Shown here: positions 7,268 to 15,920 of the stretch, one piece after another
Layout: every line of letters starts with the position of its first letter
Position numbering within the stretch: position 1 is the first letter of the stretch
NCBI GenBank assembly: GCA_963743035.1
Contig: CAVUOB010000003.1
Coordinates: forward strand, 403,313-467,312
Length of the DNA stretch: 64,000 nucleotides
DNA from: PALSA-911 sp963743035
GTDB lineage: Bacteria > Pseudomonadota > Alphaproteobacteria > Acetobacterales > Acetobacteraceae
Direction: 5' to 3'
The notes under the pieces: model-generated
Database searches by the model: none
Told to the model about the DNA's origin: nothing
What the model saw: only the letters and a program-made list of their open reading frames with translations
Made by a program: the position numbers and the translations under genes

Positions 7268-8503
7268 TCAGGCCGCGCGGGCTTCGAGCAGCTCGTCGGC
7301 CGGCCCGAAGAACTCATAGCGCAGCCTCTCGGCCGGAACCCCCTTGCCGGTCAGGCCGCCGACGAGCGCGCGCAGGAACGGCCTGGGGCCGCATAGATAA
7401 TAGGTCGCCTCGGCAACGGGCGTGTGCCGGGTCAGCCACTCGGTGGAGATCATCCCGGCCTCGTCATAGTCGCGCCCCAGCCGGTCCGCCGCACCGGGTG
7501 AGGCGTAGAAAACATGGTGGCGGATCCCGGCCGCCTGTTCGGCGAGGCTGCGGACCGTGTCGCGCATGGCGTGCACCCGGCCGTTCTCCGCCCCATGCAC
7601 ATACCAGGTCGGCAGGTCCGGGCGGCGTGCCGCGATCGTCTCCAGCATGCTGACCATGGGCGTCAGCCCCACCCCGCCGCTGAGCAGCACCACCGGCTTC
7701 TGCGTCCCGGTATCGAGGAAGAAATCGCCCGCCGGCGCAGCAACCTTGAGCACGGTTCCCGGCCCGGCGTGGTCGTGCAGCCAGTTGGACGCCTGCCCGG
7801 CGGGAAGGCCCGGCGATGCCTCGCGCTTGACCGTGATGCGGTAGGCGCGCGGGTTCGGCGCGCAGGAGATCGAATAGTTGCGCCGCAGCCTGCCGATCCC
7901 GGGCAGGTCGAGGGCGAAGCCAAGATACTGGCCGGGCTTGTGCTCGGCGACCCGTCCGCCATCGGCGGGGACCAGCACGAAGGAGCGGATGATGTCGCTC
8001 TCCTGCGTCACGCTCTCGATCACGAAGTCGCGCCACCCGGTCCATCCGCCAGGCTGCGCGGCATGCTCGCGATAGATCGCGGCCTCCCGCCCGATCAGCA
8101 ATTCGGCCAGAAACCAGTAGGCCTCGCCCCAGGCCCCGACGATCTCCGGCGTCGCGGCATCGCCGAGGGTTTCGCCGATGGCGCCGAGCAGGGCCGTGGC
8201 GACGCTCGGATAATGCTCCGGCAGGATGGTAAGCGCCGCGTGCTTCTGTGCGATCCGTTCGACGGCGCCGCCGAGGGCGCCGAGATTGTCGATATTGCGC
8301 GCATAGGCCAGCACCGCCGCGGCCAGCGCCCGGGGCTGTGCTCCGCTCGCCCCCTGATGCGACTGGTTGAACAGTTCGCGGACATCGGCGTCCTGGAACA
8401 GGCGCTGGTACATGCGCTGGGTGATGTCGAGGCCATGCGCCTCGAGCGCCGGAACGGTGGCCTTGATCAGGGCGATGGTAGAGGCGGAGAGCGGCGTTGG
8501 CAT
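7268..8503 (-). CDS. hmp: Flavohaemoglobin, nitric oxide dioxygenase
   Basis: A 411-residue protein with the standard three parts: N-terminal globin (about 1-138, with QRMYQRLF, GALGGAVERIAQKHAAL and the proximal His in KHAAL), FAD-binding reductase (about 150-255, RRNYSIS) and NAD-binding domain (LLSGGVGLTPMVSML, YLCGPRPFLRAL). It oxidises NO to nitrate with oxygen and NADH. I set the start at the ATG at 8503 (MPTPLSASTIALIKATVP); the 25 upstream codons run into the operator region. It is divergent from nsrR, with an NsrR-like palindrome 55 bp before the start codon. Confidence 0.95.
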   Translation of the reverse strand: MPTPLSASTIALIKATVPALEAHGLDITQRMYQRLFQDADVRELFNQSHQGASGAQPRALAAAVLAYARNIDNLGALGGAVERIAQKHAALTILPEHYPSVATALLGAIGETLGDAATPEIVGAWGEAYWFLAELLIGREAAIYREHAAQPGGWTGWRDFVIESVTQESDIIRSFVLVPADGGRVAEHKPGQYLGFALDLPGIGRLRRNYSISCAPNPRAYRITVKREASPGLPAGQASNWLHDHAGPGTVLKVAAPAGDFFLDTGTQKPVVLLSGGVGLTPMVSMLETIAARRPDLPTWYVHGAENGRVHAMRDTVRSLAEQAAGIRHHVFYASPGAADRLGRDYDEAGMISTEWLTRHTPVAEATYYLCGPRPFLRALVGGLTGKGVPAERLRYEFFGPADELLEARAA

Positions 8504-8554
8504 GGCAGGATCCTTGTCGTCCACGGGTCGTCGCGGACAGGGACGGCATCGCGT

Positions 8555-8583
8555 GTTAAGTGGCATTCGCGATACCACTTAAC
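8555..8583. promoter_or_regulatory. NsrR-type operator between hmp and nsrR
   Basis: Perfect 9-bp arms GTTAAGTGG and CCACTTAAC bracket 11 bp. The inner 23 bp (8558-8580) fit the 11-1-11 layout of NsrR sites: AAGTGGCATTC, G, CGATACCACTT. The site is placed to control hmp to the left and nsrR to the right. Confidence 0.75.
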
Positions 8584-8597
8584 CCTAGCCGCAATTG

Positions 8598-8614
8598 TGG
8601 TATAGTCAATACCA
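8598..8614. promoter_or_regulatory. Second, shorter operator-like palindrome before nsrR
   Basis: TGGTAT-AGTCA-ATACCA, with its centre 37 bp from the centre of the first site and 16 bp before the nsrR ATG. It shares the GTGGTAT half-site of the larger operator, so it may mediate autorepression. Confidence 0.5.
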
Positions 8615-8630
8615 GTTTATAGGTGCAGCC

Positions 8631-9074
8631 ATGCGATTGCTCAGTTCAACCGATTTCGCCCTGCGGGTGCTGATGCTGCTCGCAACCGTTCCGCCGGACC
8701 GCCCGCTCAGCGTGGAGGCGCTGTCGCGTGAGCTCGGCGGGCTGTCGCGGAACCATCTGCACAAGATCGTCCAGGACCTGGCGGCGCTGGGCATCTTGCG
8801 CACGGTGCGCGGCGCCGGGGGCGGAGTGAAGCTGGCGGTTGCACCGGAGGAGATACGGGTGGGAACGCTGATCCGGCAGCTGGAGGGCGATCAGCCGGTC
8901 GTCGAATGTTTCCGCGCCGATGGCGGCTGCTGCACGCTGACGCAGCGATGCCGCCTGCGCGGCTTCATCCGCGATGCCCGCGAAGCGTTCTATCGAAGCC
9001 TGGATGCGCACACGGTCGCGGACTGCCTGAAGCCGAAGCTGGCCGCAGGATCGGCCCTGTCCCTCGAAAGCTAA
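8631..9074 (+). CDS. nsrR: Rrf2-family nitric-oxide-sensing repressor
   Basis: A 147-residue Rrf2 protein starting MRLLSSTDFALRVLM. The winged-helix part includes LSRNHLHKIVQDLAALGILRTVRGAGGGVKLA. The three cluster cysteines are present in the order expected for NsrR: C-x5/6-C spacing in the ADGGCCTLTQRCRL region and an earlier Cys at ECF. NsrR carries an iron-sulfur cluster that is destroyed by NO, releasing repression. Divergence from hmp and the two palindromes between them support the name over other Rrf2 members such as IscR. The upstream in-frame extension overlaps the operators and is rejected as a start. Confidence 0.9.
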   Translation: MRLLSSTDFALRVLMLLATVPPDRPLSVEALSRELGGLSRNHLHKIVQDLAALGILRTVRGAGGGVKLAVAPEEIRVGTLIRQLEGDQPVVECFRADGGCCTLTQRCRLRGFIRDAREAFYRSLDAHTVADCLKPKLAAGSALSLES

Positions 9075-9078
9075 TGCG

Positions 9079-9555
9079 ATGCCCGACATCGCCATCGCGC
9101 GCGCCCTGCATGTCCTGTCGATCGTGCTGTGGATCGGCGGCGTCTCCATGGTGACGACGGTGCTGCTTCCCGCGATCCGGCGCGCGCAACCGCCGGAGCA
9201 CCGCTTCGCGCTTTTCCACTCCATCGAACACCGGTTTGCCGCGCAGGCCCGCTGGACGACCGTGATCGCGGGTGCGAGCGGCTTCTACATGACCTGGCGG
9301 CTGGACGCCTGGGACCGGTTCGGGTCCGTCGGCTTCTGGTGGATGCATGCGATGGTCGCGATCTGGGCCCTGTTCACCCTGATGCTGTTCGCCATCGAGC
9401 CCTTGTTTCTCGAAGGCTTCCTGGTCCGGCGCGCGGCCGCCGACCCGGAAGCAACGTATCGGCTGGTGGAATGGCTGCATCGCCTGTTGCTCACCCTGAG
9501 CCTCCTCACGGTGCTCGGCGCGGTGGCAGGCGCCTACGGGCTGAATTTCTTCTAG
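9079..9555 (+). CDS. Four-helix membrane protein in the nsrR operon
   Basis: A 158-residue integral membrane protein starting 4 nt after the nsrR stop, hence very likely co-transcribed. Four hydrophobic segments are visible, near residues 5-28, 57-72, 85-107 and 133-155. The layout (HVLSIVLWIGGVSMVTTVLLP, then SIEHRFAAQARW and WMHAMVAIW) resembles CopD/DUF2269-like membrane proteins with conserved His that may bind haem or copper. Its link to NO stress is inferred from position only. Confidence 0.65.
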   Translation: MPDIAIARALHVLSIVLWIGGVSMVTTVLLPAIRRAQPPEHRFALFHSIEHRFAAQARWTTVIAGASGFYMTWRLDAWDRFGSVGFWWMHAMVAIWALFTLMLFAIEPLFLEGFLVRRAAADPEATYRLVEWLHRLLLTLSLLTVLGAVAGAYGLNFF

Positions 9556-9573
9556 GCCGCCATCCGTCGGGTT

Positions 9574-9606
9574 CAGGGCCGTTTCATTCTCGATGAAACG
9601 ACCCTG
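9574..9606. terminator. Bidirectional hairpin terminator
   Basis: Arms of 14 bp (9574-9587 and 9593-9606) with one G-U-compatible mismatch and a 5-nt loop. It lies between the convergent ends of the nsrR operon and the solute-binding protein gene. No long T-run is present. Confidence 0.65.
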
Positions 9607-9612
9607 GCTCCG

Positions 9613-10851
9613 TCAGGCCTTGATCATCGGGCAATTGCCTTCGGACATCGGGCGGAAGGCTTCGTCGGCGGGGACGGTGGCGATCAGGTTGAACACGTCG
9701 CCGGGGCCGCGGCTTTCCGCCGGCGTCTTCACCCGGAACAGATAAGACGGATGCAGCTTGCGGCCATCCGCCCGGATCGATCCCTTGCCGAAGCAGTCGT
9801 CGTCGGTCGGCATCGCCTTCATCGCGCTGACCATGTCGCGGCCCGACGCCTTGGCGCGGGCGACGCCGATCTCCTTGGCCACCTTCAGGTAATGCGTGAT
9901 GGAGCTGTAGTTGCCGGCGTTGTCCATGTTCGGGAACACGTTGGCCGGCAGGTTCGGCCGCACCCGCGCGGTGAAGGCGCGCGTGCGGTCATTGAGGTCC
10001 CAGTAGAAGGTCTGGTACAGCGTCAGGCCCTGCGCGGCCGGCAGGCCCATGGCCAGCACGTCCGTGATGAAGGCCAGGCCGATCAGCACGGTGCCGTTGC
10101 GCGCCAGGCCGAATTCCTTCGCCTGCTTGAAGGAGTTCAGGAAGTCGCTGCCGGCATTGGCGAACACGATCACCTTGGCGCCGCTCGACTGCGCCTGCAG
10201 CAGGTAGGAGGCGAAATCCGTGGTGCCGGGGAACGGAAAGGTCGTGGAGCCGATCACCTTCCCGCCGGCGGCGTTGATGAAGCCGGTCGCGTCGCTCTGG
10301 AACGTATGGCCGAACGCGTAGTCGGCAGTGATGAAATACCAGGTGTCGCCGCCAGCCTTCACCGTGGGGGCGGCGAGCGTATGCGCGCCGCACCAGGTAT
10401 CCATCGTCCAGTGGATCAGGTTGGGGCTGCAGGACGCGCCGGTCAGGGCCGAGGAGGCGGCGCCGGTGTTCAGGTGCACCTTGTTCTTCTCGTTCACCAC
10501 CGTGTTGCAGGCCAGCGCCACCGCCGAGCTGCCGACGCCGACGATCACGTCCACCCCCTCGCGGTCTATCCAGCCGCGCGCGACGCTGGACGCGATGTCC
10601 GGCTTCTGCTGGTGGTCGCCGACCAGCAGTTCGACCTTGATGGACGGATTGGCGTCGGTGAACTCCTTCACGGCCTGGCGCGCGCAGACCGTCCCGGTCG
10701 GGCCGGTCAGGTCGCGATACGGCCCGGACTGGTCGTCCAGCACGCCGATGCGGATGGTTTCGGCGGCGGCCTGGGCACGGGCGGACCGCGCCCCGGCCCC
10801 GGCAACAGCCAGCGCGGTGCCGGCGACGGCGGCGCGTCGGGTCAGATTCAT
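9613..10851 (-). CDS. ABC transporter substrate-binding protein, branched-chain amino acid type
   Basis: A 412-residue periplasmic binding protein (Peripla_BP_6 fold). The N-terminus MNLTRRAAVAGTALAVAGAGARSARAQ is a twin-arginine signal. The mature protein begins IRIGVLDDQSGPYRDLTGP, followed by VDVIVGVGSSAVALA and a second lobe with KVIVFANAGSDFLNSFKQA. Such proteins bind amino acids, amides or aromatic acids for ABC uptake. No permease or ATPase gene is adjacent. It is divergent from a second solute-binding protein, and the 187 bp between them should hold both promoters. Confidence 0.85.
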   Translation of the reverse strand: MNLTRRAAVAGTALAVAGAGARSARAQAAAETIRIGVLDDQSGPYRDLTGPTGTVCARQAVKEFTDANPSIKVELLVGDHQQKPDIASSVARGWIDREGVDVIVGVGSSAVALACNTVVNEKNKVHLNTGAASSALTGASCSPNLIHWTMDTWCGAHTLAAPTVKAGGDTWYFITADYAFGHTFQSDATGFINAAGGKVIGSTTFPFPGTTDFASYLLQAQSSGAKVIVFANAGSDFLNSFKQAKEFGLARNGTVLIGLAFITDVLAMGLPAAQGLTLYQTFYWDLNDRTRAFTARVRPNLPANVFPNMDNAGNYSSITHYLKVAKEIGVARAKASGRDMVSAMKAMPTDDDCFGKGSIRADGRKLHPSYLFRVKTPAESRGPGDVFNLIATVPADEAFRPMSEGNCPMIKA

Positions 10852-11038
10852 CAGATTGTCCTTGGAACGTTTCGTTTATGTTTGGTCAGCGCCCGCGAGC
10901 ATGAACGACAAGCGGCAATTTGAAAAGGCAACCTTGCGTCCGGCTGCCCCGTGGTAGCCAAGGCAACGCAACCGGGGTAATGGCGTTGCCAATGCCGGCG
11001 TCAGACGAGGCGCGCCGGGACAACGAACGAGGAAACGC

Positions 11039-12229
11039 ATGACGCTCACGAGAGCCGGAATTGTCGCGATCGCCTGCCTGGGTGTCCTGGCCGGCCTGAC
11101 GCCCGGATACGCCCGCGCCCAGGGCGCACCTCCCGGCAAGGAGATCCTGATCGGCCAGACCATGCCCTATTCCGGTCCGGCCTCCTCCTACAGCACCATC
11201 GGCCTGGTCGAGCAGGCCTATTTCACCATGATCAACGAGCAGGGCGGGGTGAACGGCCGCCCCATCCGGCTGCTGAGCGTGGATGACGGCTACAGCCCGC
11301 CCAAGACGGTGGAGCAGACCCGCAAGCTGGTGGAAAATGACGGCGTGCTGCTGATCTTCGATGCCATGGGCACGGCGCCGAACAGCGCCATACAGAAATA
11401 CCTCAATGCCAAGAAGGTGCCGCAGCTGTTCATTTCCAGCGGCTCGGCCAGATTCAACGATCCCAAGCAGTTCCCGTGGACCATGCCGTGGCTGCCGAGC
11501 TACGAGGCGGAGGGGCACGATCTCGCGGCCTATGTGCTGCGCACCCGGCCGGATGCGAAGATCGCGATCCTTTACGAGAACGATGACATCGGCAAGGACT
11601 ACATCCGCGGCGCCGAACGCGCACTCGGCGACAAGGCCGCGTCCATGATCGTCGGCAAGGCCAGCTATGAAGTTACCGATGCGACGATCGACAGCCAGAT
11701 GGTCACGCTGAAGGCCACCGGCGCCGACACGTTGATCAGCGTCGCGGCGCCGAAATTCACCGCGCAGGTGATCCGCAAGGCCCGCGACCTCGACTGGAAG
11801 CCGCTGCATCTGATCAGCGATATCGGCTCCTCCATCGCCTCCGGCCTGCAGCCGGCGGGGCTGGAGAACGCCGTCGGGATCGTCACCGGCGCCTATGTCC
11901 GCGACCCCACGGACCCCGAGACGCAGGCGAGCGAGGCCTACAAGACCTGGCTCGCGTTCATGCAGAAATATTTCCCGGCCGGCAATATCACCGACCTCAA
12001 CAACGTCATCGGCTACTCGATCGCGCAGACCTTCGTGCAGGTGCTGAAGCAGAGCGGGGACGATCTCTCGCGCGAGAACATCATGCGCCAGGCGGCCAAC
12101 CTGCACGATCTCAAGCTGCCGATGGTGATGCCCGGCCTGGTGATCAACACCAGCCCCACCGACTATCAGCCGCTGAAATCGGTGGTGCTGGTCCGCTTCG
12201 ACGGCCAGCATTGGAAGCCGCTCGATTGA
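11039..12229 (+). CDS. ABC transporter substrate-binding protein, branched-chain amino acid type
   Basis: A 396-residue periplasmic binding protein with a Sec signal peptide (MTLTRAGIVAIACLGVLAGLTPGYARAQ). The mature start ILIGQTMPYSGPASSYSTIG, the NGRPIRLLSVDDGYSPPKTVEQTRKLVE segment and FDAMGTAPNSAIQKYLNAKKVPQLF are typical LivK-like features. A ribosome site (GAGGAA) precedes the ATG. It differs clearly in sequence from the divergent neighbour, so it is not a recent duplicate. No transporter subunits are nearby; the ligand is unknown. Confidence 0.87.
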   Translation: MTLTRAGIVAIACLGVLAGLTPGYARAQGAPPGKEILIGQTMPYSGPASSYSTIGLVEQAYFTMINEQGGVNGRPIRLLSVDDGYSPPKTVEQTRKLVENDGVLLIFDAMGTAPNSAIQKYLNAKKVPQLFISSGSARFNDPKQFPWTMPWLPSYEAEGHDLAAYVLRTRPDAKIAILYENDDIGKDYIRGAERALGDKAASMIVGKASYEVTDATIDSQMVTLKATGADTLISVAAPKFTAQVIRKARDLDWKPLHLISDIGSSIASGLQPAGLENAVGIVTGAYVRDPTDPETQASEAYKTWLAFMQKYFPAGNITDLNNVIGYSIAQTFVQVLKQSGDDLSRENIMRQAANLHDLKLPMVMPGLVINTSPTDYQPLKSVVLVRFDGQHWKPLD

Positions 12230-12242
12230 TCCTCCAGAGTTG

Positions 12243-12269
12243 CAGCCGCCCGGTTTTTGCCGGCGGCTG
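12243..12269 (+). terminator. Hairpin after solute-binding protein gene
   Basis: CAGCCGCC (12243-12250) pairs with GGCGGCTG (12262-12269) around an 11-nt loop containing TTTTT, starting 13 nt after the stop. It probably ends that transcript. Confidence 0.5.
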
Positions 12270-12395
12270 TCCTGGTGATTGCCACTATGATTTCGCTGTC
12301 ATCTCGCATATTTACTGCCAGCGTTGCATTACTGGAAATATCGGGCGTCGGACGACCGGCACGATCAACGCATTGGAAATTACAGGAGAACGCTG

Positions 12396-12776
12396 ATGCT
12401 GTACGATGGTGGCTTTACATTCGCGAATTTCCTGACGGACGTCTTCGCGATTTTCATGTTCATCCTGTGGTTCTGGCTGCTGATCACAGTGATCGGCGAC
12501 CTGTTCCGCCGCCATGACGTGTCCGGCTTCGTCAAGGTGCTATGGGTGATCCTGCTGGTCGTGCTGCCCTATATCGGCATATTCGTCTATCTGCTGACCC
12601 AGGGCCGGGGAATGGCCGAACGCAACCAGGCGCGCGCCCAGCATGTACGCGAGGAACTGCGCCACATGGCGGGCTTCAGCGTCGCCGACGAGATCGAGAA
12701 GCTCGACCGCCTGAAGGCCAGCGGGTCGATCTCGGCAAACGAATACACCCAGCTGCGGGCCCGCCTGTTTCAATAG
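12396..12776 (+). CDS. Small membrane protein with PLDc_N-like and SHOCT domains
   Basis: A 126-residue protein. Two hydrophobic helices (about 10-35 and 45-68, ending in VLLVVLPYIGIFVYLLTQGRG) resemble the phospholipase D N-terminal membrane domain. A linker follows, and the C-terminus (DEIEKLDRLKASGSISANEYTQLRARLF) is a SHOCT helix pair. Such proteins are common in actinobacteria and alphaproteobacteria; the role is unknown. The ATG at 12396 has AGGAGAA at a good spacing. Confidence 0.75.
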   Translation: MLYDGGFTFANFLTDVFAIFMFILWFWLLITVIGDLFRRHDVSGFVKVLWVILLVVLPYIGIFVYLLTQGRGMAERNQARAQHVREELRHMAGFSVADEIEKLDRLKASGSISANEYTQLRARLFQ

Positions 12777-13287
12777 CCGCCAGCAGCGGCGATCAGCTGG
12801 CGCTTTCGTCAAGGAAGCGCCGGCATTTCCGCGTCTCGGGATAACCCCGTCACGAGCCGGCGGTCCCCCGCTTGCCCGGGCTGCCCAGGGCCGGGCAACG
12901 CCGCCTGAAGGGACCCAGGACGGCGGAGGCCCCGTTGCATCAACCATCTCGCATCTGACGACCCAACCCCTTGAAAAGCTTTGCGGCTTTCTTCCGCATT
13001 CTGCCAAGCCGCAAACAGTCCCGACCCGCGCTCCGGCCGCGCACGCCGCCAGGCACGCCGTCAACCAGGCTCTTGAACCGCGGAACGAAGCGGTATGACG
13101 TCCCGATCCAGCGGGGTCCGCCTGGCCAATTGCAACAAAGACCGGGACATGCCTCAACCTGTTTGTTGCAGAACACGGTCGTTTGCGATTAGCTTGTGAT
13201 TGCGGCAGGCGAACGGGCCGCGCATCGGGGAATCCCGGAAAAGGCAGTCAGATCCGTATCAGCACGCCGATCAAACCAGGACATCCG
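12777..13287. other. Intergenic stretch with a spaced inverted repeat
   Basis: No convincing gene in 511 bp. TGCAACAAA (13131-13139) and TTTGTTGCA (13162-13170) are perfect inverted arms 22 bp apart, about 120 bp before the next start codon. This could be a dimeric regulator site. Confidence 0.4.
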
Positions 13288-14244
13288 ATGAACGCGACGC
13301 CCGACTTGGCTAGGAATCCCGACTTGTCTAGGAGCAAAGAGACGCTGGTTGTGGAGCCCGCCGCGGCGGCACGCCAGCCGTCACAGGGAGGCGTGCGTTG
13401 CCGCGAAATCGGGGCGGACGATATCGGCGCTGTTCTTGACCTTCTTTGCGAAGGCTTCACCAGGCTACCGCGGAGTCATTGGGCGGCAGCCCTCGAGCTC
13501 ATGCGAACCCGTGCGATACCGGCCAGCATGCCACGCTATGGCTACACGATCGAGAGTGACGGAAACCTGGTGGGAATACTCTTGCTGATCGCGGCCGAGC
13601 TACGCTGTGACGGAAAGACAACAACGCGCTGCAATGGGTTGGCCTGGTACGTCCGGCACCAATTCCGCGCCTACGCCCCCGTCCTGTTGAACCGCTCTCT
13701 GCGCCTGCCTGCAGACATGCACCTGAACGTGTTTCCGGCCTCCCACACTTTTCCCATCATTGAGGCGCTGGGTTTCGTCCGCTTCACCAACGGGATCTCC
13801 CTGTCGGTTCCGGCAGTCACGCTGCGATCGGGCCGAATCCGGATCCTTCCTGCCGGCCGCCTGGCCGAGGCAAGGCACCCGATACCGGACGAAGATCGCA
13901 ATCTGCTCATCGAGCACCACCGGGCAGGATGCATCGCCCTGTGGTGCGAGACGGCAAAAGGCGGACACCCGTTCGTCTTCCGCCGGCGCGTCGTCAAGTC
14001 GTGGCTCCCATGCGCGCAGCTGATCTATTGTCGCGATCTGGAAGACCTGACCCATCTGGCGGGACCGGTTGGACGTTACCTGCTGCGCTCAGGAATGCCG
14101 GTGGTCCTGGCCGCAGCCAACGGCGCAATGCCAGGTGTCCCTGGGGTCTATATGGATGGCAAGTATCCGATGTACTATCGGGGCACGACACGGCCGCAAG
14201 TTGGCGACCTCGCCTACACCGAAGCAGGGCTGTTCGGCTTTTAG
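13288..14244 (+). CDS. Acyltransferase-like protein (GNAT fold)
   Basis: A 318-residue protein. The segment VRCREIGADDIGAVLDLLCEGFTRLPRSHW, followed by YGYTIESDGNLVGILLLIAAEL, looks like an acyl-CoA N-acyltransferase (GNAT) core, and a second, weaker repeat follows. I recognise the fold but not a named family. The ATG at 13288 (MNATPDLARN) has a weak AACCAGG upstream. It lies upstream of the cytochrome P450 gene with a 336-bp gap. The acceptor is unknown; a role in modifying a lipid or polysaccharide is only a guess. Confidence 0.6.
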   Translation: MNATPDLARNPDLSRSKETLVVEPAAAARQPSQGGVRCREIGADDIGAVLDLLCEGFTRLPRSHWAAALELMRTRAIPASMPRYGYTIESDGNLVGILLLIAAELRCDGKTTTRCNGLAWYVRHQFRAYAPVLLNRSLRLPADMHLNVFPASHTFPIIEALGFVRFTNGISLSVPAVTLRSGRIRILPAGRLAEARHPIPDEDRNLLIEHHRAGCIALWCETAKGGHPFVFRRRVVKSWLPCAQLIYCRDLEDLTHLAGPVGRYLLRSGMPVVLAAANGAMPGVPGVYMDGKYPMYYRGTTRPQVGDLAYTEAGLFGF

Positions 14245-14580
14245 AATGCCACTTCGAAAGCGCGCCTCGCATGGGTCAGGAAAGTCGACCCGTCGGTCGG
14301 AGCACGCAATGGCGCGTTGGCAGGACCGGTACCGGGTTACAGGGGGGCAGGATCGGTCCGCAGCACCTTCGGCTTTCCCCGTGGTTTACCGAAGCGGGAC
14401 AACGGAGACCCTGGCGAATGGCATCGCCGCACGCAGGGCGCATTGCCGGGCCGTGTCGGCGGCGCGGGATGCAGGTTCCCGGCCTGTCGATCGATGTCCG
14501 ATCATGGCGTTGCGTCATGTGCGTTGCGGAGGCGAACAGCCGCCGCTCTCGGCAAGCCAGGTGAACAGGAGCTTGAAGAC
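14245..14580. other. Intergenic stretch, no gene seen
   Basis: 336 bp between the acyltransferase-like gene and the P450. Open frames here are extensions of flanking genes and show no family resemblance. A ribosome site (AGGAGCTT) for the P450 lies at the right end. Confidence 0.4.
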
Positions 14581-15879
14581 GTGAACACAATTCATGAAGT
14601 CATACCGCCAGGACCTGCCGTAGAATATGACAGGTCTCAAGACCTGCTTGTATGGATGAGAGATCAGTTCTCTCAATTCGGGGATATTTTCAAGGCATCC
14701 ATCTACGGTGCCAGCGCGTATGTGAGCAGGGACCCCCAACACGCCCAGCACGTACTCCGCAAGAACTGGCAGAATTACAGGAAAGGTCTGGCAATCAAGC
14801 GGATTGACCTGCTGCTTGGCAAAGGCCTTATGGTGAGCGAAGGCGATTTTTGGAAAAGGCAGCGGCGGTTGATCCAGCCCGCGTTCCACAAAGACGTCAT
14901 TGCCGGAATGAGGGATATCATTGTCACGGCCAACGCTGCGCTACTCAACGATTGGGAGCGCGCCGCACGAAACAAGGAAAGTATCAATATAACCCATGAC
15001 ATTAGCGTCATGGTGCTGGACGCCGTGCTTATGTGCATTTTTGGCGAGGATTACGGCCAGATCGCTCCACATTTCCGGATCCTTTCCGATAAATCGGCAC
15101 GCGATCTTCAGTTCGCACACGCATTCCGGTCGCTGGGGAAGCTTGTCATCCAGGTCGCCGCCCAACGGCGGGAAAAGGACGTCGTCGCGTCGGACCTTCT
15201 TGCCATGCTGATGGCGGCGCGCGATCCGCAGAACGGCGAAGCCATGTCGGATCGTCAATTGGTCAATGAGATCATGACCCTCATTGTTGCCGGACACGAA
15301 ACCACCGCCAGCAGCCTGAATTGGATCTGGTACCTTCTGTCCGAGAATCCCGAAGCCGCGGAAAGATTGTCGCGAGAACTCGCCGACTTCGATAGCGAGG
15401 ATCCCCGCCTCGATCAGCTGCCGAGGCTCACCCACACGCGCCGCGTCATCGAGGAGGCGTTACGCCTATATCCGCCCGGCTGGCTGATGACGCGCAGGGC
15501 GCTCAAGGACGATCGGCTCGGCGAATATTTCGTCCCTGCGGGAACGGAAATCTATGTGCCGCCTTACTTCATCCAGCGGCACCCCGATCTCTGGGAGGCG
15601 CCAGATCGCTTCGATCCCGATCGCTTCGATCCCGATCGATCGAAGGATCGGCATCCTCTGGCAATGCTCCCGTTTGCGGCAGGCCCGCGAAACTGCATTG
15701 GCGAACCGCTGGCCCGGTTGGAAATGCAGATTCACCTGGTCATGATCGCCAAGAAGCTGCGGCTGCGATACGAACGCAAGACCCCGCCGGAAATGGAGTC
15801 GGGCGTCAATTTGCGCGCCAGGCATGACTTCATCATGACGCCGGAGATCAGGGAACTGCCCATCTCCTCATTCGCTTAA
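14581..15879 (+). CDS. Cytochrome P450
   Basis: A 432-residue soluble P450. The I-helix motif AGHETTAS is near residue 236, the ExxR pair is in EEALRLYPPGW, and the haem-binding loop FAAGPRNCIGEPLARLE puts the thiolate Cys near residue 371. The protein has no membrane anchor and resembles bacterial class I fatty-acid or terpene hydroxylases of the CYP4-like look. The start is a GTG at 14581 with AGGAGCTTGAAGAC before it; the 88 upstream codons are rejected. An in-frame tandem 15-bp duplication near 15606-15640 gives FDPDRFDPDR in the meander region. No ferredoxin partner is nearby. Confidence 0.92.
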   Translation: MNTIHEVIPPGPAVEYDRSQDLLVWMRDQFSQFGDIFKASIYGASAYVSRDPQHAQHVLRKNWQNYRKGLAIKRIDLLLGKGLMVSEGDFWKRQRRLIQPAFHKDVIAGMRDIIVTANAALLNDWERAARNKESINITHDISVMVLDAVLMCIFGEDYGQIAPHFRILSDKSARDLQFAHAFRSLGKLVIQVAAQRREKDVVASDLLAMLMAARDPQNGEAMSDRQLVNEIMTLIVAGHETTASSLNWIWYLLSENPEAAERLSRELADFDSEDPRLDQLPRLTHTRRVIEEALRLYPPGWLMTRRALKDDRLGEYFVPAGTEIYVPPYFIQRHPDLWEAPDRFDPDRFDPDRSKDRHPLAMLPFAAGPRNCIGEPLARLEMQIHLVMIAKKLRLRYERKTPPEMESGVNLRARHDFIMTPEIRELPISSFA

Positions 15880-15920
15880 GGCGGCAGCAATCCGCCTGAT
15901 ATACGCGATTCTCGGCGTCG

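Noticed and set aside
14245..14580. A small gene between the acyltransferase-like and P450 genes
   Set aside because: The open frames lack ribosome sites and look like GC-driven extensions of flanking genes.
15606..15640. A frameshift or error in the P450 at the repeated FDPDR segment
   Set aside because: The 15-bp tandem copy keeps the frame and the haem-binding loop follows intact, so it is a harmless in-frame duplication.
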